In this document: piece by piece, positions 1 through 5,615 of the stretch
How positions within the stretch are numbered: position 1 is the stretch's first letter
How the letters are laid out: each line of letters opens with the position of its first letter
Origin: DAOUMU01 sp034409055
GTDB taxonomy: Bacteria; Chloroflexota; Anaerolineae; 4572-78; J111
NCBI GenBank assembly: GCA_034409055.1
Contig: DAOUMU010000558.1
Location: 1 to 14,654, forward strand
Direction: 5' to 3'
DNA length: 14,654 bases
Translations under genes and position numbers: made by a program
The notes under the pieces: generated by a model
Told to the model about the DNA's origin: nothing
What the model saw: only the letters and a program-made list of their open reading frames with translations
The model's database searches: none

Positions 1-2
1 AC

Positions 3-866
3 TACGAGCGAGCCCTGGCCATCTGTGAAGCAGTGCTGGGGCCGCAGCACCCGGACACGGCCCAAAGCCTGAACAATCTGGGCGCCCTGCTGGATAGTAT
101 GGGCGACTATGCCGGGGCGCGGCCCTACTACAAGCGAGCCCTGGCCATCCGGGAAGAAGTGCTGGGGCCGCAGCACCCGGGCACGGCCCGCAGCCTGAAC
201 AATCTGGGCTTCCTGCTGCAGGCGATGGGGGACCTGGCCGGGGCGCGGCCCTACTACGAGCGAGCCCTGGCCATCCGGGAAGCAGGGCTGGGGCCGCAGC
301 ACCCGGACACGGCCACCAGCCTGAACAATCTGGGCGCCCTGCTGCGGGCGATGGGGGACCTGGCCGGGGCGCGGCCCTACTACGAGCGAGCCCTGGCCAT
401 CTGTGAAGAAGTGCTGGGGCCGCAGCACCCGGCCACGGCCCTCAGCCTGAACAATCTGGGCTTCCTGCTGGATAGTATGGGCGACTATGCCGGGGCGCGG
501 CCCTACTACGAGCGAGCCCTGGCCATCCGGGAAGAAGTGCTGGGGCCGCAGCACCCGGACACGGCCACCAGCCTGAACAATCTGGGCGGCCTGCTGGATA
601 GTATGGGCGACTATGCCGGGGCGCGGGCCTACTACGAGCGAGCCCTGGCCATCTGTGAAGCAGTGCTGGGGCCGCAGCACCCGGACACGGCCCAAAGCCT
701 GAACAATCTGGCGATACTTTGCTTTTACGAGGACAAGTTTGAAGAAGCAGCCAGCCTGATGCGCCGGGCACTGGCTATTTATGAGGCCGTGCTTGGCCCC
801 GACCATCCAGATACCCAAAACTCACGCGAAAGCCTGGCCGTCATTGAGGAGAAGCTGAACAATTAG
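3..866 (+). CDS. Tetratricopeptide-repeat protein, kinesin-light-chain type, 5'-truncated by window edge
   Basis: The reading frame is open from nucleotide 3, so the true start lies upstream; the GTG at 33 is only an internal codon. The protein is a run of 42-residue TPR units, each with the pattern GPQHPxTAxSLNNLGxLL followed by MGDxAGARPYYERALAI. Six units are nearly identical and the last (from about nt 715) is diverged and caps the array before the TAG at 864-866. TPR_10/TPR_12 arrays of this kind are protein-protein interaction scaffolds. In Chloroflexota and cyanobacteria they often form the C-terminus of large NB-ARC or CHAT proteins, but whether such a domain lies upstream here cannot be seen. 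Differences between units cluster at a few positions (D/G/A after HP, Q/R/T/L after TA, A/F/G in NLGxLL, DS/QA/RA before MGD), which may be ligand-facing. The fold is certain; the ligand is unknown. Confidence 0.9.
   Translation, partial: YERALAICEAVLGPQHPDTAQSLNNLGALLDSMGDYAGARPYYKRALAIREEVLGPQHPGTARSLNNLGFLLQAMGDLAGARPYYERALAIREAGLGPQHPDTATSLNNLGALLRAMGDLAGARPYYERALAICEEVLGPQHPATALSLNNLGFLLDSMGDYAGARPYYERALAIREEVLGPQHPDTATSLNNLGGLLDSMGDYAGARAYYERALAICEAVLGPQHPDTAQSLNNLAILCFYEDKFEEAASLMRRALAIYEAVLGPDHPDTQNSRESLAVIEEKLNN
33..788 (+). repeat. Six 126-bp tandem repeats encoding TPR units
   Basis: Units begin at 33, 159, 285, 411, 537 and 663, each opening with G(T/G)GCTGGGGCCGCAGCACCC. The spacing is exactly 126 bp, or 42 codons. 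A diverged unit starts at 789 with GTGCTTGGCCCCGACC. Most synonymous positions are identical between units, so the array spread recently by unequal crossing-over or gene conversion. Confidence 0.95.
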
Positions 867-902
867 CAATGGGAGGACGTGTTGCGTGTTGCGTATCCCC
901 CA

Positions 903-930
903 TTCATCGTTCATCGTTCATCGTTCATCA
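903..930. repeat. 7-bp microsatellite, TTCATCG x4
   Basis: Three exact TTCATCG units are followed by TTCATCA. Such short tandem runs arise by slippage. It is too short and lacks spacers, so it is not a CRISPR. Confidence 0.85.
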
Positions 931-1020
931 CCTGCCCCGGTGGGGTTCATCCTTCCTTCGCCGCTCCCCCAAGGCCCCTTAAAATTCCGTTACGATAGCT
1001 AACGAACCGCAGCCAATCGG

Positions 1021-1059
1021 GCAGCGGATGGATAGCGGCGACCGCAGGAAGTGCGGATA
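1021..1059 (+). repeat. 39-bp dispersed repeat, copy 1
   Basis: This stretch matches the reverse complement of 5137-5175 at 37 of 39 positions. Inside it CCGCA-GGAAG-TGCGG can form a 5-bp hairpin. The two copies lie in opposite orientation on either side of the accessory block, consistent with a REP-like interspersed element. Confidence 0.8.
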
Positions 1060-1130
1060 CGCGCTATTGTAGCCTTTTTTTAATTAAGATGGTAAAATGT
1101 TATGGTAGACTTGTAGGATATTATCGGCCT

Positions 1131-1176
1131 ACTGCCCACCTGTTCACCCGTATCGGGGTGATGATAGATAGGCAGT
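1131..1176 (+). other. Two-tier hairpin upstream of the nuclease gene
   Basis: The outer arms ACTGCC (1131-1136) and GGCAGT (1171-1176) pair perfectly. The inner arms TCACCC (1144-1149) and GGGTGA (1156-1161) also pair perfectly around a 6-nt loop. It ends 47 nt before the ATG at 1224 and is not followed by a T-run, so it does not look like a terminator. It could be a leader structure or the relic of a recombination site; the sequence does not decide. Confidence 0.4.
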
Positions 1177-1223
1177 GACTATATAGCCCTTAGTGTGCAG
1201 CAAAAATGTAATAGGAGAAGGTC

Positions 1224-1724
1224 ATGAAAAGGTTTTGGGTGATAGCCCCGTTTAGTGCTGAAGATGATTTATACGAAAAAGTGTGGGAATTTGATTTAGA
1301 AAACGGGGTAATTTCTATTGGTTGGCACGAAATGGGAAATGTGTCGGATAAGAATAAGGACCAACTGAAAGAATTATACAAACAAAGTCACCAATCATCT
1401 TATCCCGCTACCATAACCAAAACAGCAAATATGATTTGGAATTTTTATAACGAAGTTAAGCAAGGAGATATTATCCTGGCTCGAAAAGGTACTAAAACTT
1501 TAGCCGCTGTGGGTGTTGTTAAACACGAAGCTTATTACGATGAGCTAAAGGGAAAAGGTTTATCCGAAAAATATCCTGGTTTTAATCATTGCAATTGGCT
1601 GGATGTTAAATGGCAAGAAACGCCAAGAAATAAAGAGTACGACAATAGTATTGTTTTGGTATCCAAACGATTTACGAAATTGATGAAGCGGAATATAAAA
1701 CTCTTGTTGAAGATATTCCATTAA
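1224..1724 (+). CDS. N-terminal half of a frameshifted EVE/PUA-like plus NucS-like nuclease
   Basis: The ATG at 1224 follows a good ribosome-binding site (AGGAGAAGG). The first ~140 residues look like an EVE/PUA-like domain: an N-terminal strand RFWVIAP, then ENGVISIGW and later GDIILARKGTKTLAAVGVV. EVE/PUA folds in restriction-related proteins bind modified or flipped bases. The last ~22 residues (from about VSKRFTKLMKRN) are probably out of frame. The frame one base earlier reads GIQTIYEIDEAEYKTLVEDIP and runs straight into the next ORF. One extra T in the TTTT at 1654-1657 would join both halves into a single protein of about 314 residues, an architecture known for proteins with NucS-type domains. 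As it stands the gene is a pseudogene, or the assembly has an indel. It is AT-rich relative to the flanking TPR and kinase genes. Domain family is inferred from memory of the fold pattern. Confidence 0.7.
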   Translation: MKRFWVIAPFSAEDDLYEKVWEFDLENGVISIGWHEMGNVSDKNKDQLKELYKQSHQSSYPATITKTANMIWNFYNEVKQGDIILARKGTKTLAAVGVVKHEAYYDELKGKGLSEKYPGFNHCNWLDVKWQETPRNKEYDNSIVLVSKRFTKLMKRNIKLLLKIFH

Positions 1725-2167
1725 TGGATATGGAAATTTATGAAAGTATCCCCAATCGACAACAGTTCTATTTGGAAGAACACCTGGAGCAATATATTGT
1801 TGATAATTTTCCTGTTATTTTAGGGCCGCGCCTTGAGTTGCTAAAAGATGAGCAAGGTAATATCATTGGAAGACAATACCGAAGTAGTAGCAGTGTTGGC
1901 AGCATAGATATTTTAGCATTTGAACCCGAAACCAATTCTTATGTGGTAATAGAACTCAAGAAAGGAAGAGAATCTGATAAAGTCGTTGGCCAAATATTGC
2001 GTTATATGGGATGGGTAGGTGAAGAACTTTGTAATGAGAACCAACGGGTTCGAGGTATGATTATTTGTGGTGAGTCAGACGAAAAACTTAATTATGCCGT
2101 AAAAGCTACTCAGAATATCGAAATTAAATATTATCAAGTTGAACTTAAATTGAGTGATACACCTTGA
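1724..2167 (+). CDS. C-terminal half of the frameshifted nuclease: NucS/PD-(D/E)XK-like domain
   Basis: The ATG at 1724 overlaps the previous stop region, but there is no clear ribosome-binding site and the frame is open upstream. This is therefore most likely the C-terminal half of the 1224 gene and not a separate gene. It shows a PD-(D/E)XK nuclease core: helix LEEHLEQYIVDNF with a candidate Glu, then GSIDILAF (Asp62), VVIELKKG (Glu77, Lys79) and VGQILRYMGWV (Gln90), numbered from this ATG. This order resembles the NucS/DUF91 endonuclease domain, which acts on mismatched or branched DNA in its best-known members. Joined to an N-terminal EVE-like domain it would be a modification-sensing nuclease, a plausible defence protein. 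The stop at 2165-2167 lies 20 nt before an attC site, the spacing expected of a gene cassette. Confidence 0.72.
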   Translation: MDMEIYESIPNRQQFYLEEHLEQYIVDNFPVILGPRLELLKDEQGNIIGRQYRSSSSVGSIDILAFEPETNSYVVIELKKGRESDKVVGQILRYMGWVGEELCNENQRVRGMIICGESDEKLNYAVKATQNIEIKYYQVELKLSDTP

Positions 2168-2187
2168 TGTTTTCTAAACAAAAGGCT

Positions 2188-2316
2188 GTCCAACCACGGC
2201 TTGCACCCGACGCGGCTATCGCCGCTCGAAATCGGTGGCCACACGCGCTTGTAGTTGTTCTTGAGGCAGAGGCTCTTTCACGAGACCCGCCACGTGGGTG
2301 AAGCCAACCGTTAGGC
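2188..2316 (+). other. attC: Integron attC recombination site (129 bp)
   Basis: The left core R'' is GTCCAAC (2188-2194), fitting RYYYAAC; the right core R' is GTTAGGC (2310-2316), fitting GTTRRRY. Between them L'' GGCTTGCACCC (2198-2208) pairs with L' GGGTGAAGCC (2296-2305) over 10 bp, with one unpaired G at 2203. That single extrahelical base in the L arm is a hallmark of attC sites that orients the integrase. Spacers between R and L boxes are 3 and 4 nt. The central part has its own hairpin GCGGC-tatc-GCCGC (2212-2225). The length is within the known attC range. The site is GC-rich inside AT-rich surroundings, lies 20 nt after one ORF and 56 nt before the next, and so fits a cassette junction. 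The features are read directly; activity is inferred. Confidence 0.85.
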
Positions 2317-2372
2317 CGTTTTATTATATCTATCTACATCCTCCACAATCAACTGGAAAAGTGAGTAAGTAA

Positions 2373-3773
2373 ATGCCATACAATCCATTTGATAAACCAA
2401 TTGGTGAAAGACTTATATCTGATGATTTACAGCAGCTTATTAAGCGCCAAGTTGTTGAAGGCTATACTGTTGAATATAAAAGCGACTTTCAAGAAAATCA
2501 CAAGATTGGTAAAAGTATTGCTTCTTTTGCTAACACCTACGGAGGGTGGTATTTCATTGGTGTAGAAGCAGATAAAACTAATAATGTAGCAACTAACATT
2601 TGTGGATTTAGTCTGAAAGATGTTTCTGATCCTATTGACACAATCCGCGAAATCATAAAATCACATATCGACCCAGTTCCTATTTTTTATCCACAGGTTG
2701 TTAATTTGGAAAAAGAGCGGGCCGTTCTGGTAGTTTATATTCCTGGTGAACAAGAAACACCTTTTATTAACAAGAATGGTCGAATTTATCGTCGCCAAGC
2801 AGATTCATCTGACCCCATATATGAAAAAGACCGTTACGCTCTTGATCGTTTAATTGATAATGGTCGCGAGGTTGCAAGACGATTTGGAAACTTTTGCCAG
2901 GATGATAGGACGTTCAGTGAGGCTGAAGGCCAGGCTTGGGTGAAAATATTCTTGTCACCGTATCCGCTAGGTACAATTAATAAATTTGATATTGCTTCAG
3001 AAAAAATTATAGAAGAGTTACTGGAGTTGAGTAAAACTCCAATCGAATACAGAGCGAGTAGCACGGAACAATGGGGTGTTACTAATTTTCCCTTTAACTT
3101 TGGGCAACCAACTCTTAATTCCGTTATTTTGCAACAGGTAAATTTAGATAGTTTGGCCTATAATAATACTACTGTTGAATTCTTTAGAGATGGTAGAGCA
3201 AAATTCTTCATCGCGTTAGAACACCAGCTTATTGAATTTAGGGAAGATATTGAGAAGTTACAATCATTACAAGTGAAACAAGTTCTCTCTCATATTTGGG
3301 GTAACGACAGGTATATATCTCATCTTTCCCATCTGCGTTTAATTGATATTGGGCAATTATTTGCAATAGTAGCCGCACTTTTTAACTACTATCGAGAATG
3401 GCTTGGAGAGGAAGCTTGGCTGCCCGACATCAAAATTGCTATAACACTTGAGGATGTATGGCGGGCAGTTCCCTTTTTTGATTGGGATGAATGGGGAGGG
3501 CATGTGAAAAAATTTGGTCTTCCCATTGCAAGACAAGATACTATTACAATTCCCAACGATCCAAGCCGTGCTATCCCGATAAGTTTTGATGACAGATACG
3601 GTTTTTGGGTGACTTTGGCCGGTTTAATAGGGTTAACTTTCCATTTACCCACAACACTTACTTCCAAAATTATGAATGAGGCATTTAAAAGATACGCTAA
3701 ACCAACTGAAGCATGGGAAACTAAAGACCTATTCACAAAAAAGGGTCAGAAGAATGCCGATAACAAAAATTGA
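2373..3773 (+). CDS. AlbA_2/Schlafen-type putative DNA- or RNA-binding protein
   Basis: 466 residues. Residues ~20-160 match the AlbA_2 (Schlafen AlbA-like) domain: VEGYTVEYKSDF with the conserved E34-x-K36 pair, SIASFANTYGGWYFIGV (48-64), then PQVVNLEKERAVLVVYIP and GRIYRRQADSSDPI. Bacterial AlbA_2 proteins are usually annotated as ATP-binding or HTH regulators; the eukaryotic Schlafen relatives are nucleases, and several bacterial ones sit in defence islands. The C-terminal ~300 residues carry no motif I recognise, although Trp/Asp-rich segments such as DVWRAVPFFDWDEWGG stand out. There is no strong ribosome-binding site (GGAAAAGTGAG upstream). It starts 56 nt after the attC core, so it should be the gene of the next cassette. 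Role in defence is inferred from family and context only. Confidence 0.8.
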   Translation: MPYNPFDKPIGERLISDDLQQLIKRQVVEGYTVEYKSDFQENHKIGKSIASFANTYGGWYFIGVEADKTNNVATNICGFSLKDVSDPIDTIREIIKSHIDPVPIFYPQVVNLEKERAVLVVYIPGEQETPFINKNGRIYRRQADSSDPIYEKDRYALDRLIDNGREVARRFGNFCQDDRTFSEAEGQAWVKIFLSPYPLGTINKFDIASEKIIEELLELSKTPIEYRASSTEQWGVTNFPFNFGQPTLNSVILQQVNLDSLAYNNTTVEFFRDGRAKFFIALEHQLIEFREDIEKLQSLQVKQVLSHIWGNDRYISHLSHLRLIDIGQLFAIVAALFNYYREWLGEEAWLPDIKIAITLEDVWRAVPFFDWDEWGGHVKKFGLPIARQDTITIPNDPSRAIPISFDDRYGFWVTLAGLIGLTFHLPTTLTSKIMNEAFKRYAKPTEAWETKDLFTKKGQKNADNKN

Positions 3774-3796
3774 GGTGATTTACCAACAAAGGCACG

Positions 3797-3931
3797 GCCT
3801 AAGTTACAATCGGCAGGACCATCGCCGATCCCACCGCTGCTTCAAAACCGCCCGTACCCGTTTCCGTATTTCTGGATTTATATGCGGCCTCGAGCCTGAG
3901 ACCTAGCCGCCGATTGAAGTCTCGTTGCTGG
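3797..3931 (+). other. Degenerate attC-like site after the AlbA_2 gene
   Basis: CAATCGGC (3807-3814) and GCCGATTG (3909-3916) form a perfect 8-bp pair. The arm continues as TT-A-CAATCGG against CCGATTGAA, leaving one unpaired A (3806) at the same arm position where the good attC at 2188 has its unpaired G. A GTT core lies three bases after the right arm (GTTGCTG), but it departs from GTTRRRY at its last three positions, and no proper RYYYAAC is seen on the left. Overall length (~135 bp) and distance from the upstream stop are right for attC. It is either a decayed or non-canonical attC, or another structure; ends are approximate. Confidence 0.35.
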
Positions 3932-3944
3932 AGCGCGCCGCATG

Positions 3945-4018
3945 AATTTCTAATACGTTAGCCCGTTAACGTGTCAAACAGAAGCGTTTTTAGATTGCGA
4001 TTCGACAATTTCTAATAC
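3945..4018 (+). repeat. 12-bp direct repeat pair, 62 bp apart
   Basis: AATTTCTAATAC occurs at 3945-3956 and again at 4007-4018. The first copy runs into GTTAGCCCGTTAAC, the second into the leader of the 4063 gene. It could be a duplicated regulatory motif or the trace of an insertion and loss event; no known site is recognised. Confidence 0.5.
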
Positions 4019-4062
4019 ACCTACTGAAACAAAATTCACTTTTTAATTCAGGAGATACTGGA

Positions 4063-4779
4063 ATGAATGATTTTTTTCAGTGGTTATCCAATGGTTCGAT
4101 TTCATCTACGGTTTTTATGATCTTATTCGGTGTTTTAGTAGTGGGTTTTTTATTGATTTATGTCATTGCATTCTTTCAAGGACGTGAAGTAACCTTCTGG
4201 CCGCCGAAAATTGGAGAAAAACCTGACAAGCTGTTACAACAAGTCTCTGATGATGTTAAAACTTTGATGGATAAAGCGTCACAAAATCCATCGCATCTCC
4301 GTTACCATCGAGACCGTAGTGATTTCAATGAGATTGGTATTGAGATACTCAACGGCACAGTAGCATATGATACCGTGTACATTGTACTTCGTTCCGGTAC
4401 ATTTATAGGTGACTTTGCTAAAGCTCTTGCTAAATTTCGTTCTCATACTGGGACCAAGTTAATAGTCATCGTACCAAATAAAGAAGTATTCCTCTCAAAT
4501 TTTGGTGGGGCACTTCAGACATGGATAACTGAACTGTATGAAAATCCTGTATGCGCTGGAGTACGTGGGTTAATTCTGGAACCAGGAATGACCCAACCAA
4601 GTGAAGTGCGGATGCGAGGTTATTGGTTTATAAGCGACGGTCATGTTCATGAGGATGATGACGGCTTTTATACAAATACAGCCTATTCAGCAAAATTCCT
4701 GCTTAATTATTTCAAGTTGCTAATACAGACAGGGACTCCTGTTAGTTTGCCTCGTACAAAAATCAAAACTTCGGATTAA
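4063..4779 (+). CDS. Single-pass membrane protein with cytosolic alpha/beta domain of unknown function
   Basis: 238 residues, ATG at 4063 with a ribosome-binding site CAGGAG eight bases upstream. One strong membrane segment spans residues ~16-38. Directly behind it is GREVTFWPPKIGEKP (40-54), a juxtamembrane motif I associate with small membrane-anchored effector-like proteins, though I cannot verify this. After a helical linker the rest (~90-230) alternates strands and helices: YDTVYIVLRSG, then a helix, TKLIVIVPN, a helix, GVRGLILEP, VRMRGYWFISDG. This is a Rossmann-like or catalytically dead PLD-like topology; no HKD, TIR or nuclease catalytic motif is visible. It is AT-rich like the two preceding loci and is followed 18 nt later by an attC-like left arm, so it looks like the third cassette gene. 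Function is unknown; a membrane-associated defence effector is a guess. Confidence 0.72.
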   Translation: MNDFFQWLSNGSISSTVFMILFGVLVVGFLLIYVIAFFQGREVTFWPPKIGEKPDKLLQQVSDDVKTLMDKASQNPSHLRYHRDRSDFNEIGIEILNGTVAYDTVYIVLRSGTFIGDFAKALAKFRSHTGTKLIVIVPNKEVFLSNFGGALQTWITELYENPVCAGVRGLILEPGMTQPSEVRMRGYWFISDGHVHEDDDGFYTNTAYSAKFLLNYFKLLIQTGTPVSLPRTKIKTSD

Positions 4780-4794
4780 GTATGTCACGGAAAA

Positions 4795-4848
4795 CGGGCT
4801 AACAAATCGTTGTTGCGCCAAGAAAGCCCGAAACGTTGGGAAATAGGC
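4795..4848 (+). other. Possible left half of an attC site, interrupted by the intron fragment
   Basis: GGGCTAACAAATCGTTG starts 18 nt after the stop at 4779, close to the spacing at the real attC (2188), and its GGCTAAC is one base off the RYYYAAC core. No matching right half is present: the sequence runs into the intron 5' end at 4849. CGGGCT (4795-4800) and AGCCCG (4825-4830) form a 6-bp stem with a 24-nt loop, so a plain hairpin is an alternative reading. Confidence 0.35.
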
Positions 4849-5010
4849 GTGTGTCTATAGAAACTCGTTATTGCTACCCAACGGGTGAAAGTCCCGTCTA
4901 GCCAAAGCCTAGCCAGCAGGCTGGTAGCGAACCCTGCGGGTCAGTCCGGTAACGGAAGCCCGAAGCCAGGGCAAGCGAGGGTGCAGGCCGTGTGACAGCG
5001 TGCCCTTTGG
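4849..5010 (+). mobile_element. 5' fragment of a group II intron (domain I), truncated
   Basis: The segment opens with GTGTG, matching the conserved GUGYG 5' end of group II introns. It then shows a domain-I-like set of elements: ACGGG-TGAAAGT-CCCGT (4881-4897), CCAG-cagg-CTGG, TCCG-GTAA-CGGA with a GNRA loop, GCCC-gaagcca-GGGC, and GGGCAAGCGAGGGTGCAGG. The GGGTGAAAGTCCC and CAAGGGTG-like pieces recall the domain I of characterised bacterial group IIC introns. No reverse transcriptase ORF and no domain V hairpin follow: after about 5010 the sequence becomes a C-rich low-complexity tract. It is therefore a dead 5' remnant, and the right end is approximate. The identification rests on motif memory; a covariance search would settle it. 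Confidence 0.58.
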
Positions 5011-5247
5011 GTATTGAGCCTCAGAGCACCCACACCTCACCACTACCCCAACAGCGACGCAGCCACTTCCGGCCCCCCCTCCTCAATGCCCTCATCCTTC
5101 ATCCTGCCCTCCCCGCCCCCTGCCCGCCCCGGCCCCTATCCGCACTTCCTGCGGTCGCCGCTACCCATCCGCTGGCCAACCCCCAACCCCCACTTCACAA
5201 TTCACCATTCACAATTCCCTCCCCTCCTCCCTCCTCCCCAACCCCCA
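5011..5247. other. C-rich low-complexity stretch without a credible gene
   Basis: Runs of C and CCTCC/CCCAACCCCC dominate, with CACAATTC/CACCATTC micro-repeats around 5196-5216 and a dispersed repeat copy at 5137-5175. Proline-rich plus-strand frames here are a by-product of composition. Read on the minus strand, it continues the open frame of the methyltransferase relic as a Gly-rich tail with no homology I recognise, as if repetitive DNA had replaced the end of that gene. Confidence 0.6.
5137..5175 (-). repeat. 39-bp dispersed repeat, copy 2 (inverted relative to copy 1)
   Basis: It is the reverse complement of 1021-1059 with two mismatches (5164 and 5175). The core hairpin TGCGG/CCGCA is conserved. 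Confidence 0.8.
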
Positions 5248-5547
5248 GCCCCTTAACCTTAAACCCGACCTCTATCATCCGCTCCAAACAAAGCCACTCC
5301 AGGGGAACCAACTCCCCCTGGTATACTTGTCCCCGATAATCAAAACCCCAAACCGGCCCGGAGCCAGCAACTCATAACCCCACCGGGCCGCCAGTTCAAA
5401 CCGATCCAGGAAATCATCGGTACATTGCGCATTAGACAAATCATCAGGATCGTCAGAAAACTTGATGATGTTTTCATACGGCTCCCAATCCTCACCCCTG
5501 CCCAGGTAGGCCGCCTGGACCCCATCCAGCAAGCTCAACACGAGCAC
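5248..5547 (-). pseudogene. DNA methyltransferase fragment (N4/N6-methylase C-terminal part), frameshifted
   Basis: The minus-strand frame from 5547 reads DDPDDLSNAQCTDDFLDRF, then ARWGYELLAPGRFGVLIIGDKY, which resembles the C-terminal catalytic half of DNA adenine/cytosine-N4 methylases. The frame then goes wrong (TRGSWFPWSGF, stop at 5275). The neighbouring frame continues exactly as expected, GELVPLEWLCLERM then IEVGFKVKG, giving GDKY..GELVPLEW. One missing G in the G5 run (C5 at 5314-5318 on the plus strand) explains the switch. The SPPY-containing catalytic motif and N-terminal half are absent, with an in-frame stop just upstream of VLFKPVLVL. The 3' end dissolves into C-rich repeats. 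It is a relic of a restriction or defence methylase. Ends are approximate. Confidence 0.68.
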
Positions 5548-5615
5548 TGGCTTAAAGAGAACTCAGAAAAGCTGCCCTTCACCCTCACAGAAACTATGTT
5601 CTACTCTTGCAATTC

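Larger units (their letters stand above)
867..1223. other. 357-bp intergenic region with small repeats and a hairpin
   Basis: No credible gene is present. The stretch holds a four-fold TTCATCG microsatellite (903-930), one copy of a 39-bp dispersed repeat (1021-1059), an AT-rich tract (1075-1120) and a two-tier hairpin (1131-1176). The ribosome-binding site of the next gene (AGGAGAAGG) follows near 1213. Composition changes from GC-rich to AT-rich at about 1070, which probably marks the left edge of the acquired cassette block. Confidence 0.6.

Noticed and set aside
442..771. Minus-strand ORF of 109 residues
   Set aside because: It is the antisense of the TPR repeats and its repetitive Pro/Ser-rich product follows from their composition.
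33..866. Regularly spaced identical segments that could suggest a CRISPR array
   Set aside because: The period is 126 bp with no unique spacers and the whole run is coding in one frame; it is a TPR array.
1067..1098. Promoter TTGTAG...TAAAAT upstream of the nuclease gene
   Set aside because: The spacer is 20 bp, too long for a normal sigma70 promoter, and other AT-rich matches are equally weak.
3676..3906. Plus-strand ORF overlapping the end of the AlbA_2 gene
   Set aside because: It overlaps the real gene in another frame, then runs through the attC-like structure; no ribosome-binding site or domain.
3957..3963. GTTAGCC as the right core of an attC site
   Set aside because: It breaks GTTRRRY at one position, and the bases before it (ATGAATTTCTAATAC) have no complementary left arm near the expected place.
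4881..4990. Cobalamin-type riboswitch suggested by GGGTGAAAGTCCC
   Set aside because: The typical B12-box sequence is absent, no cobalamin gene follows, and the GTGTG start with further stems fits a group II intron better.
4992..5339. Plus-strand proline-rich ORFs
   Set aside because: Low-complexity Pro/Ser/Thr translation of a C-rich tract crossing an intron relic and a methylase relic; no domain.
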